A stretch of DNA of 64,000 bases, from positions 25,727,068 through 25,791,067 of the forward strand of contig NC_090952.1 in NCBI RefSeq assembly GCF_040807025.1, written 5' to 3'. A program made the position numbers and the translations under genes. This stretch comes from Struthio camelus. Taxonomy: Eukaryota; Chordata; Aves; Struthioniformes; Struthionidae. Positions 12,771 through 24,200 of the stretch are shown piece after piece. Numbering within the stretch: position 1 is the first letter of the stretch; every line of letters starts with the position of its first letter. Below the pieces are notes generated by a model. The model did no database searches, was not told where the DNA came from, and was given only the letters and a program-made list of their open reading frames with translations.

Positions 12771-13277
12771 CCAGCCCCGGAGAGGGGGCTGCGCCCGGGG
12801 CTGCCCCCCCCCCCCAGCCCTCACTGAGGGTCACTCTGGGGTCTGCCCCCCCCCCCCGCCAAAACCTAGCAGGAGGCCTCACACCGGGGCCTCCCCGCCC
12901 CGCACAGGGGTCACCCGCGGCCTACCCGCCCCCCCCCCAAATCCCAAACCAGCCCCAGGCCCCTGCCCCCCCCCACGACCCCCGCCGAAGGGCGCCCCCA
13001 TGCGGCCGCCACGGGGCGGGGGGGGGGAACGCGCGCGCGGCGGCGGCCCCGCCCCCTGGCGGGGCGGCGGGCCCCGCCCCCTCGCCGCCGGGGCGCGCGC
13101 CCCGCCCCGCCCCCCATCCTGCGGGGGGGCCCCGCCCCCGCCCCCGCCCCCTCCCGGGCCCCGCGCCGCACGCTCGCGCCCCGCCCCCACCCCCACCCGA
13201 GCACCGGCGCCCCGCGGGTGGGCGGGCGGTCACCCCGCGTCGCCCGCAGGGAGGCGCCCGCGGCCGGCGCCGCTCGT

Positions 13278-13450
13278 ACCTGGCTCCCCGGCGCAGTGCC
13301 GCCCGCTCTACCCGGAGCCCGGATTCGGGTCGCGGCCCCTTTAAATGGAGGCGCCGCTCGGAGCCCTCAGCGCGCTGCAGCCCGAGGGGGGGCGGGGGAA
13401 GCTCCCTATTGGCTGTGTCAAGCGAGGGACGGCTCCCCATTGGCTGCGGC
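13278..13450 (-). promoter_or_regulatory. ZMYM3: Likely ZMYM3 core promoter and first-exon donor
   Basis: Read on the minus strand there are two CCAAT boxes, seen on the plus strand as ATTGG at 13439-13443 and 13408-13412. Downstream is a TTTAAA element at 13340-13345, then a consensus donor GCCAG|GTACGAG with the exon end at 13280. This is the order and spacing of a minus-strand promoter. The start site itself (about 13310) and the short first exon are inferred. Confidence 0.5.
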
Positions 13451-13861
13451 GGGGCCTGGGCTCGCGAGACTGGCTTGCAGGCGGCGGCCTCGGAAACGCG
13501 GAGTGGAACCGCGAGCCCGGGATCGGCGCAGCAGCCCGGAATCCAGCGGGCGGCCCCCAAAACCCGGCGCGGAGCCGCGGAGCGGGGCCGCGCGAGCCAA
13601 CAGCGCGGAGCCCCGCGCGGGCAGCGGCCGCACCCCGGCACGGCGCTGGGTGGGGGGGGCGGGGGGGCGTGTGCGGCTCGGCTCGGCGCGGGGCTGGTAA
13701 CGGGGCGCCCGCAATCCCCGCCGGTGCCCGCGCGGCCACCCGCAAAGTGCGGAGCGGATTCCGCGGAGCGGGTTCGCCCCCCCCCGCCCCGGCCTTAACC
13801 CTCTCAGCGCCGCGGCCGCGGCCGCCACCGCGGGGGGCCCGGCCGGGCCGCTCCGCCACGG

Positions 13862-13960
13862 CTCCTACCTGCGCACGGCGGGAACCGCCCGGCCCGGTTC
13901 GGGCGCCGCCGCCACCGCCGCCTCCCTGGAGCTGGAGCGTCTCCCCGGGGCGGTGAGTGA
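13862..13960. other. Two outward-facing splice donors 83 bp apart
   Basis: The minus strand has GCGCAG|GTAGGAG (exon end 13869) and the plus strand has GGGGCG|GTGAGTGAC (exon end 13952). Each matches a donor consensus well and points away from the other. They could be alternative first exons, one for ZMYM3 and one for NONO, sharing the GC-rich block between them. No transcript evidence is available here. Confidence 0.35.
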
Positions 13961-14609
13961 CAGCGCGGCCGGGCGGGGCTTCCGCGGGGGCCCGGGACGC
14001 GGCGCCGCCCCCGGGAGGGGCTGCCCCGGCCCCCGGCCCGCGCCCCGCCCCCTCGCGCTCCCCTCCCCCACCCGCGCCCCGCCCCCCCGGACACCCCCCG
14101 ACCGGGCTCCCTTCCCCCACGCCGACATATTCCCCCTCCCCCGCTCCCCACTCGTGACGTCGCCCCGGGCCACACCCCCCCCACTCGGGCTCCCGCTGCC
14201 CCCTCTCACGGGGCGCGCAAGCCCCTCGTGTCCCCCCCCACCCTCCATCTCGAGGCTCCTCTCCCCTCCCCACCCCCCCCGGATCCGGCAGGGACACGGG
14301 TGGGCGGCCGCCGCCGAGGGAGCAGCGCCCCCCGCGGGTCGGGGCAGCGGCGCAGCCCCCCGGCCCCAGCGGCTGACGGAGGCGTGGGGGGGGGGGGGAA
14401 GGGGGCCGCCAGGCGCCCTCGGGGCGCGCTGCCGCCCCACGGGGGGTTACAGGGCTGCGACACGGCGCCCACCGCAGCACAGGCGGCAGCGGCCGTTACA
14501 GGGCCGCCCGTGGGCCCCCCCGGGCCTCGCGCAGCTCCCGCCGCCCGTGAGGGGAAGGGGCGGGGGGAGGGGGCGTCGCGCCGCGGCACGCGCTCGGCCC
14601 CCGCCGCGG

Positions 14610-15027
14610 TCCCTTTAAAGGCCGCGGCCCCGCGCGCGCCTGCGCGGCGCCTTCCCGCCTCACGGCGCCTGCGCGGCGCTCGCCGCGCACTCGCTCGGCT
14701 CCTTTGTCCCTCGCTCGCCTCTCACCCAAGTGTGATGCCCGCCGCGGTGATTGGCAGCGCGCGCCGACGGCCGCCGCCTCGCCTCAGCCAATCGGCTGCG
14801 AGTCGAGGGCGGCCGGCAACGCTACTCCCGCCCCGCCTCGGCCGGGCGGTGACTGGCGGCGGGCGCGGCCAGTGGCGACGAGGCGCTGGCGGCCGGCGGG
14901 CCAATGGGAGCGCGGGCGGCGGGCGCCCGGTTAGGCTGCGCCAGTTCCGGCCGCGCGCGCGCTCCTCTCCGGGCTGCGCGGGGCGAGGAGGCCGCGATCC
15001 GCCTCGGCGCCGGTGTCCGCCACCAGG
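14610..15027 (+). promoter_or_regulatory. NONO: NONO core promoter and non-coding exon 1
   Basis: There are three CCAAT-type boxes: ATTGG at 14750-14754, CCAAT at 14788-14792 and CCAAT at 14901-14905. NRF1-like GCGCCTGCGCGG motifs lie near 14638 and 14666, and a TTTAAA near 14613. A donor CCACCAG|GTGAGG ends exon 1 at 15027, and the acceptor CTGCCTCCAG at 15289 opens the start-codon exon. Transcription probably starts near 14950 (inferred). Confidence 0.6.
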
Positions 15028-15298
15028 TGAGGCCGAGGCCGAGGCGGCGACCCGCGGGGCGGCGTCTCTCCGCTCCGCTGCGCGCCGGGCCGGCGCGGTC
15101 CCCGCCGCTGAGGCCTTCCCGGGCCCGCCGCGGCCTGCGCGGCCCGCCCCGCCCCGCCGCGGCACGCGGCCGCTTGGGTGCGCGGGGACCGGCGAGGCGG
15201 GGCCGGGGCCGGCGGCGGGGGCGGCTCCCGGCGGCGCGGGGCCGGGGGAGAGCTCCGGGCCTCGGCCGACCGTGCGTGTCTGCCTCCAGGTCGGGAAG

Positions 15299-18200
15299 AT
15301 GCAGGGCAACAAGGGTTTCAACATGGAGAAGCAGAACCACGCGCCGCGGAAGCAGCACCAGCACCAGCAGCACCCGCCGCCGTCCATCCCCGCCAACGGG
15401 CAGCAGGCCAACAGCCAGAGTGAGTCCCGGGCCCGCCGCGCTCGAGCCCCCGCTTCGTGCTGGCGTCGGGCGGTCGCCCGTGCCGCGCAGGGTAACTCGG
15501 GCTCCTGCCGCTGCTCGTGCGTGCAACAGGTCTCGGCGAAACCAACAGGATCGGCTCTGTCCGCGGCGAACAAAAAAAGCTCGAGTCTCCCAGCGAGCCG
15601 CTGTTTGCCTTCGCTGCCCTCCTGCAATTTCCCGTTGTTGGAGACGGTGGTTTGCGCTGCAGCCAGTCTTTCACTCTGTCTAGGCAAAGGTGCTAAGCGC
15701 TTGCAGCTCCTGTAGGTTTTCACGGAGATTTGTTTGCAAGTGCTCGATGTTCTTGAAATTGGGCGTTGATTTTCAAGAAAAACTCGCTTGGAGAGTTTGA
15801 AAGTCTCTGAGTTCTTAATAGCGTTGCTTAAACTACAAACATGAGATGGCTTATTTCAGTTGGCTCTCTTTCCTTTTTTTCCCCAACCGTAACGGAGAAC
15901 TTCTCAGCACAGACTTCTTTAAGTACTAGGGGAGTAGATCTGCTATTTGTAAAGAAGCTGTTTTAAAAAAAAAGGTTGTTAGACGGTTCTGTAGCTACTA
16001 ATTAAGACCAAATTTTTTGCGCAGGAGGGACAGGGAGATACCTAGTTTTATTTTTTTATACTTCGGCATCCAAGGGCCGAAGTAACAGCTGACGCTGGCC
16101 TTAACTCTAATTTCTGAGTTTGTTCTTATTCAGTTTGTGTGGACTAATTCTCTGTTACTTGGGATTCAGTGATAGCGACTGTAAGCTGAGGCAGCATATA
16201 TTAATGAGCTCTAGGGCCTTAACTGATCTAACTTGATAGTTTAGAAATATGACATCAGGACAGTGCCATTAATGTTTTCATGTGCAGGGGGAAAGGAGGT
16301 GCCCTGTTGTGTTCCTTTTAAGAAAAAAAAAAAAAAAAAAACCTTGTATATGTGCCTTGGCTGTCTATTCAAAAGTTTCCCCTCAGCTTAATATACTTTT
16401 TGTTGTTTTGCATACTTCCTCTGTGTATTTTTTTTTCGTGTCCTAGTTGCAGGTTTGACCTGCCCCTCCTGCTCCCCACACATGCACATACTGGGCTAGT
16501 ACAAACTTCCTAGATATGTTTATTGGATGACCCTGTCAAATAGATTCTTTATCTAAAGTTATGATAGGTTATAGAATAAGATGCTGACTAGTTCATTTCG
16601 AGTCAAGTTGGGAACGATACACTACAACAACTGTGTTGTTGTATTCTCGCAGGGATCAACTTATAGTGACTGACTATATCTAAGATTCCTTTGAGTGGAT
16701 CTTATTAAGGCAAACCAGTGGCATTGGTATAACTGGGCCTTAAGTTTCTTTTAGTCTATTTGCAGGCCTTGAAATCGATCCCCAAATACTTCTGAGAATG
16801 GCCTGAAAGTGCACAAGAAAAACACTTCACCTATGTGCTGTCGCTGTGCTGAGTAGATAACTTCATTTTCTGTTCACTAGTCTGTAACAGATGTACTGTC
16901 AGTCTCATTTTGATCTTAGCCTTTGGAGGTGTGCTTACACTTATACAGGGGTTGTCCTTAACCTTTGTCTTTCCATGAATCGCCTTTCCTCGTCATGCTT
17001 TGCAGCCTGAATCAGATCACTCACGTTTGTAGTTTATTTCATCCGTGTGGCCATGAAGTGCATCCCTTGAAAAGCACAATTTGAATACGAATTGATCTGC
17101 AAGCTGCTTGGGTCAAAAGATGAATCAAAGAGAGAAAAAAGGGGTTCAAAAGGAGCAAAAGACAGAATGGAAATGGTGGAATTGCTTTCTGCGGGTGGCT
17201 GTCCTCTGTGGGTAGGTTCTGCATGCGTTTCAGAAAAGGGGACACGGAGGTAAACTGATGGTAAAGTCATGCTTGTGCCTGGCTGTTGAACAGGGCTTCC
17301 AAGGTCAGGCTGTTGAGGTGAAGGTTAAAGGTGAAAGACTCTTGCTGAGAGGAAAGTTAAGGAGTATGTAGGATATACCGTGTGGGGATTTGAGGATGGT
17401 CCTACAGTCAGACCTGTTTATCAGTGTTAGATGTGGCACAACTTACTGAATACAGATTGCATAACAAGCTTCGTCATTTTTCTGAGGTCTTGCCTACGTA
17501 GCTGTTTTTATTGTTTTCTCTATTTTCACCTGTCCAGCCGTCTCTTCAGCTGGGGACCCAAGTCTCTAGAACCCAAATGCCATCCAGTAGGATGCTTGCT
17601 AGTTACAGTATCACCTGTCTGGGCGAAATGTCACATCTTTAGTGTAGTTTTCTAGATTTGTCTCGTTGCAATAAAAATCTGGTTGCTGGCAAAACTGCAG
17701 CTTTCCTAGAGATATTCAGGTCGTAAGAGTAGAATCCTGTATTCCAACCGCTACTGCTTTACTGTGGGCCCGTCGTCTTGACCAGAGCTCTAAAAGTCGA
17801 TTGAAATCTCTCACGTTATTCCAAGCTGCAGTGTTTCTATTTTCTCCTGCTCTAGACTTTCCTTCACTGGTGTTAACGAGCACTGGAGTTCGAGCACGTG
17901 TTTTCTCTAAGGAGAATATCGTCCTGTTCTGAAGTTACGTGCCTTTGTTGCTCTAGAGATGGCTGGAGAGGTTTGAGAACAGAGTGAATGAGTGGCATCA
18001 CCTATATTATCCTGTGTATCTGCATTCACTGTAATGTAACCTAATGGAATTTATCCCCCCAACTGTAGAGCAGCTGTGTACCTTATTCCCCTCAGATGAA
18101 GGCCTGACTATTGACCTGAAGAATTTCCGGAAACCTGGTGAAAAGACCTTCACCCAAAGAAGCCGCCTATTTGTGGGGAATCTGCCCCCAGATATTACGG

Positions 18201-21200
18201 AGGAAGAGATGAGAAAGTTATTTGAGAAGTATGGGAAGGCAGGTGAAGTCTTCATACACAAGGACAAAGGCTTTGGCTTTATCAGGCTGGTGAGTGACTG
18301 TTGCTACCTTTGGAATGTTTCTGCGGCAATGATCCTCACACTGGAGAAGTATTGCTAGTTGGAAGTAGTAGATGTTCAAGTATCTTGCCTGCTGTCAGTT
18401 TTCCAGGAATATGGGATCTGCTTCTACAAGTAGTTTGGTCAGAGCCTTTTATAAGAAGGAATGTGAATGTGAACTCAGGCAGCTTGTGGCATGATTTATG
18501 AGGTATCTGGTAAAAGTCATTCTGAAATCAACTGGTAGAAAACAGAAGGAAGACATGGACGTGATGCTGTTGTAGAGAAGGTAGACTTCCACTTTCTGGA
18601 AGGGTGTGAGGATGAGGTTTCTGTGAGCATAGATTATCATGCAGTACTACTGGAGTGACAGACGCTCTTGAGGCAGGAGATCTCCAGATGATCACACTGA
18701 AGCATGGCCAGGAGGAGCCAACACAGAGCAACAGTTCTCAACTTCATTGACTCATGTACTACCTCTCTGAGAGCTCCAAGGTGTCCAAGGCGAACGGTTG
18801 GAGCATGAGGTTCCCACGCCAAAGTTTGGGGGTGCCTTGCTGTAGCGTAACTGCTTGGCAGTAACTTAAAGGGTAGGAAACTGGGAAGAGGTATGGGGGC
18901 ATCTTTCAGGAGCTCTTCTATAGTGAACGTTTGCTTTTACAGTTACCAGACTTGGCTAATAGTTGAATCTTGGAGAAAAAAAAAGGGCTCGCTTTGAGGC
19001 CCAAATGTAATTATGTTTGATAGATAATGATCGGTTAATTGTTTGCTTAGTTAGTACTGACTGTTGGATTAAGCTTATGTCTGTTACGGTTTTCTTTCCC
19101 CCAAACTCTGTTTATGCCTATTCAGCTAGAGTCATTGATAACAGAGAATAGCTACGTTTTGTCAGGGCATTTTTTACCATGCTGTGGGAGGATTATTTGT
19201 TCCTCTCTGTGAAGTACTTGTTCAGGGGAAATAGGCTTTTGACCCTCTGTTGTGTCTGTGACTGGCTAATTCCATCCTGCATTGAGAGTTTTAATGATAA
19301 CTTTTTTTATCTTTAGGAAACTCGCACTCTGGCAGAGATTGCAAAGGTGGAACTAGACAACATGCCTCTACGTGGGAAACAGCTAAGAGTGCGTTTTGCA
19401 TGCCACAGCGCATCGCTGACAGTCAGGAACCTGCCTCAGTTTGTGTCCAATGAGCTCCTGGAGGAAGCCTTCTCTGTGTTTGGCCAGGTGGAAAGGGCTG
19501 TGGTTATTGTGGATGACAGAGGACGATCCTCTGGGAAAGGCATTGTGGAGTTCTCAGGGAAGCCTGCTGCTAGGAAAGCCCTGGATAGATGTAGTGATGG
19601 GTCTTTCCTGCTAACTACGTAAGTGCGGAGGGTGAGAAGTGCTATTCTGGTATGTGTGCAGGTTGAGGGGTGGCACTGGCTTGTGAGCAACATTTCTTAA
19701 TGCCAGAGTGGGGCGTATGAGACATGGGACAGGACGTGGTAGATGGTTTTGCCCGAGGAGAATTTTGCTTAGCTTCCGTTTGGACAAGTCTGTGCTGAAA
19801 CTCAGGTCTGAAAACTTTATTCTGGGAGGCCGCTAGTGGGGTAAGTGCATAAAACTGTCCAATAAGGTCTTTGTTGAAAAAGCCTTCTTAGGGCAATTAA
19901 AGCAGCCTTCCACAAGCGGGAACTACTTTAGAGACTATCCTTCTTGTTTGAAAGTGAATCTCAAGTGTGTTAACTGTGTGCTCTGGGTAACTTCAGAGCT
20001 GAGTCTAGGAATGGGACTCCCCTCGGCAGAGTGCACCGCTAATTTGGAATGCTTATCCATCGCCGTCACGGGGCACAGGATCTATCTGAGAAGCTATTCA
20101 AATGGGTTGGATTGTTCTGGGTTTTGCCCGTAGTAAACCATCTTCACTGTGCTTGAATATCACAAGACAGCAAAGCAGACTCTTGGAAAAGTATATGAGT
20201 GTGCTTGAATAAATAGCTAATTCTAGAACACGTTCCACAGAGCATGGCTTGTTGCTGTAACAGTTAAGGGAGGGACCTCTTTTGACCTTTGAGGAATATA
20301 AAAATACTGTGTATTTTGTATACGTGCTCATAGCATTTGATAATGGAACGCTTCCTGAAATCAAGGCTATATTGTTAGTTTCTAAAGTAACTTGGAAACT
20401 TTGTGCCTTCTCACTTCCCACCTTTTTCCTAGGGGGCTGCATATGACACAGCAGTACACAAGCACGTTCAGTTTCAAAAAGCAGCGCTCTCTCTCTTTTT
20501 TTTTTTTTTTTTTTTTTCTCCCTCATTCCTCTTTTCTTCCCTGAGACTCTTTGGGCACAGCCATCACAGTGTTTAGTGCTCTGCAGTAACATTGCTGCTG
20601 GGAAACTTTGAGGCTCTCTTAGCTTATTGGAATTATTTAGTCCCAGCGCTCTTGCTGATTCAGAAGTATATATCTTGAAAGAACCATGAAAACAAGTTTT
20701 AAAAAGTCGCCATGCAGTACTAAGCACTGCTAGTGTGTGACTTTGGCTCAGAGGGGAATATTCACTCTTGTTCTAGTTATCAGTGCATTAGTTCCTGATT
20801 ATATCAGGGAGCCAAACCAGGGTGTTGCTTAGTTCTAGTTGAGGTTTGGCTCTGATTAAAGTTGTTCTGATTGGTCTTAGTTCGTGGAAGTAACAGCTAG
20901 GTAACCTTAAACTCATTGAAATTGGTGCACCTTGGAAAATAAGACTGTTATTAATGGAACATGTCACAGTAGAAAAATTACATTATGAAGCTTCATCTGA
21001 GGAAAGATATTATAGCCTCCCATATCCTGTCTTCTTGCCGGAGTCTGGGCACCACTTGCGCTTTTGAAAAGCACGAATGTTTCTTTCCTGTTTACCTAAC
21101 TGTCAAAGGAGGTTGAGGAGCTAAAGAGAAGCTGTTGTGATGAGGGCATGAGCAGTATCAGTGCTGTGGTGGGGGAGTTAATTCAGAGGTAAGGGACTAA

Positions 21201-24200
21201 TCCCACTTTCCTCTGTTAAATGCATTCCTCTACACAGAGAGGCCAGGGGGACAGAAGGACACGTGCAGTGTCTGTACTGTAAAGTGCACCAGTGGATTTC
21301 TGGTGGGGAAATTCAGACAGGGCCCAACAGGCACCTACAGAGCACTGCTATTGGCAGTAACAGCACACGGTTGCCTCACCAAGAGAAAAGGAATGAATGA
21401 TACAGTCACGATCCTCCGGCGAGTAGCAGGGTAGTTAGACCTCACCTTGGGGTCTAGCAGACAAGGGCTTGTGTAGCACGTGGTCATCGGCCATGAATCA
21501 AGGGAGGAACGGGAGAAAAGACAGACTCTGGGGTCCAACAGACCTTGCGCTGAGTAGATCCTACTAAGGGAATGTCAATTTTCAGTTCAGCTGTTATTTT
21601 GAACCAGTAACTGGAGTATTCTTCTTTTGGTGCAGTTTGTTTTGGATCCAACAAGGATTTCAACTAACACTTCAGTTCCTGTTCTAGAAAAAAAAGCGTG
21701 TTCTAAGTGATTTCTGTTTTCTGTTTGGTTCGGACCCCTGGCTACTTTGAATCTCCTTGAGCGCTGCTAAAGCAGTGTTTTATAAAGTCCAGGCAAAACT
21801 GTACATGCTTTCCTGCACAGCAAACTTATTCCCGAGTTGTCCTGAAAGCACCTCGTGTTTTATTCGTAGGTTCCCTCGGCCTGTCACTGTGGAGCCCATG
21901 GATCAGTATGATGATGAAGAGGGACTACCAGAGAAACTGGTCATCAAAAACCAGCAGTATCACAAGTATGTGCTTCCTGTGAGAAAGGAGATGAGACTGT
22001 CTGTGGCCTAGGACATTGACTGGGTGCCTCAGTCTTTAGGGGTGTGGCTCGTCAATGCTACAAAAAGCTCCTCCTCTTTTTTTTTCCTGTAGATGTGATC
22101 TGACTCTGAAAAGAGAATGGCATGCACTGGTCTTTTGCTGTGGTTAGCTGAAAGAAAGCAGAGCTTGTGGATTTATGCTTTCATTTAGCTTTGTTGGATA
22201 AGCCTAGCAGCATCCACATATTTATCATAAGTGTTTGTATGCCTCCGTTGCTGGAGTCAAAATTGGTATCAACGTTTGAGATATCTGTTCAAGGGGCAGG
22301 CACGTGTGAGAAGCTGAGAGAATGAGTTGTGTTACTTGCTCGAAGTCCTGTAGAAAGTCTGTGGAGCAAACAGGCTTGAACCCACAGTGAAAGTAGAAGG
22401 AATTATGTGGATAGCATTAAGAGATTGTAGAGCTATCCAGGTATAAAGCCATGGTCTTTGAAGGCTTCTCGGTTTAAGTAGGTATCATAAGATCAGAGTC
22501 ATGGGAATTAGTAAACCATGTGACCTCGTGAATTTTTCAAGTAGGGAAGATGGGAGCTGCAGGAGCAGGGAAGCTGCCTTAGGAATAGTGGGATGTTCCA
22601 GGTGCAGGGGCTGCAGAGATGAGTGAAATAAGCATGCGTCTTTGGCGGGGCTGTTTCTGGTGTATTTATGGGGTGGGTCTATAGGTGGGATAAGATGTGC
22701 AGCAGGAGCAAAGGCTGTTTCTTGCAGAGTATTCCTAAATGTCTTCTATCCAATAACTTTTGGTGTCTTATGAAAGCATTGTCATTGCTTGGTATGGGGG
22801 AGGACGGGACAGTTTCTGTGCATAATTAATCCTGTAAGAGAAAGGTCTGTGGATTGGTAAGAGGAGAGCGTTTCTAGGATTCTACCTAAATTTCTCCTTT
22901 CAATAATGTGTGGTGTTTTTTTTTTTTTTTTTTTTTTTTCCCCTGAGGAACAGATAAACTGGTATCTCAGGTGCGGCTTTTCATAAGAAACCAGAGGACA
23001 AAGTGGTTTGTTATCTGCTACAAAGAGAAATAGGTTTCTAATTGTTAAAAGGACCTGCCGTCGAATTTACATACGTACTGTATTTTTCCTAGTTCCTCCT
23101 TGCGCTGTTGAAGCATTCACTAGCTTTTCCTTGTCTGACAGGGAGCGAGAGCAACCTCCTCGATTTGCACAGCCTGGCAGCTTTGAGTATGAGTATGCTA
23201 TGCGCTGGAAGGCTCTAATAGAAATGGAGAAGCAACAGCAAGAACAGGTAGACCGCAACATCAAGGAAGCTCGAGAGAAGCTGGAAATGGAGATGGAAGC
23301 AGCTCGCCATGAGCACCAAGTTATGCTCATGCGGCAAGGTACCAGTCAAAGATAAACATGATATCAAAACAAGACCCTGCTAAGTTCAGGGCTGCGTAGC
23401 TTAACAGACTAGAGCTGGCTGAAGATGAACCATGGCAAAGCTACTTGACTTCTAACCAGCCATAGCAGTATCAAATAAATGTGGAGATGTTGCTGTATTG
23501 CTGGCAGCTCTTTTACCTTATTCTCTTCTGCGATACAGTTTTAGTTAGGAATTGATGAGTGGTGGTAGAGGAGACAAGAGTTTGGTTGTTTTTTTTACTG
23601 TCATCTTTGCAGACTTAATGAGACGCCAGGAAGAACTGAGGAGAATGGAGGAATTGCATAACCAAGAAGTACAAAAACGTAAACAATTGGAACTCAGGTA
23701 AGGGGGCAGATTTTGAAATTCTGTGAACCCATGATATTCTGGAACTGAAGCACCTCTTCAGTGCGCTTAATTGCTCAGGGTGACAATTTAATTACTACCT
23801 AAAAAGTGGTTGTTACTTCAGGCTTTTTTTTTTTTTTTTTTTTGCTCATAGGGAGAGTGTACGGTTGGTTTAAGATGCAAGAGGTAGGAGTTTCTTCCAC
23901 TGATGATGAAGGACACAGACTAGCATTTCTTTTTTTACGTTTCGGTGTCTCAGTCTAGCACCGTGACTGAGGCCCGTAAAACAATCAGAACACGTACAAT
24001 GATTCGGTGACTTTAGTGCTGCAGGTTGGGAAACCGCATTCTAGCATCTGTCCTCTCAGTTGAGAGGTAACTTAGCCTCAGACATTACTCTTGCTGTTCC
24101 AGCTCTTCCTTGTCTCAGGGTCATTGTGAGAAGCTCCAGACTACTTGTATGTATAGAAGAGACTTGACAGCTGTCTGTGGCCATTATATTACGTGTAGTC

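Larger units (their letters stand above)
4703..13277 (-). other. ZMYM3: ZMYM3 5'-UTR intron
   Basis: This stretch lies between the acceptor just upstream of the ZMYM3 start exon (4717) and a likely first-exon donor at 13279-13278. I see no convincing coding exon on either strand. Open frames here (for example 7712-8272 plus, 8128-8547 minus) have no family resemblance and no splice support. It holds two CR1-type LINE tails, an AAAAC microsatellite at 8643-8667, a T-run at 10271-10288, a 26-bp inverted repeat at 5297-5322, and a 34-35 bp minisatellite inside the CpG island. Extra non-coding 5' exons of ZMYM3 could be hidden here and would not be recognisable from sequence alone. Confidence 0.6.
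12280..15430. promoter_or_regulatory. CpG island spanning the ZMYM3/NONO head-to-head promoters
   Basis: About 3 kb of very GC-rich, CpG-dense sequence contains the first exons of both divergent genes. Base composition falls sharply on both sides. Long open frames across it on both strands (for example 12713-13798 plus, 13341-14480 minus, 14228-15715 plus) follow from the lack of AT-rich stop codons and are not called as genes. Confidence 0.9.

Noticed and set aside
12713-15723. Long GC-rich open frames on both strands over the CpG island
   Set aside because: The composition (runs of Pro, Arg, Gly, Ala) follows from GC content. The real features are the ZMYM3 and NONO promoters and the NONO start exon.
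20487-20560. Pyrimidine tract plus CAG in a NONO intron, possible hidden acceptor
   Set aside because: No downstream conserved exon or matching donor in a frame that fits NONO.
23903-23970. C/D-box snoRNA-like pair in a NONO intron (ATGATGA ... CTGA)
   Set aside because: The flanks do not form the required terminal stem and no internal C'/D' pair is clear.
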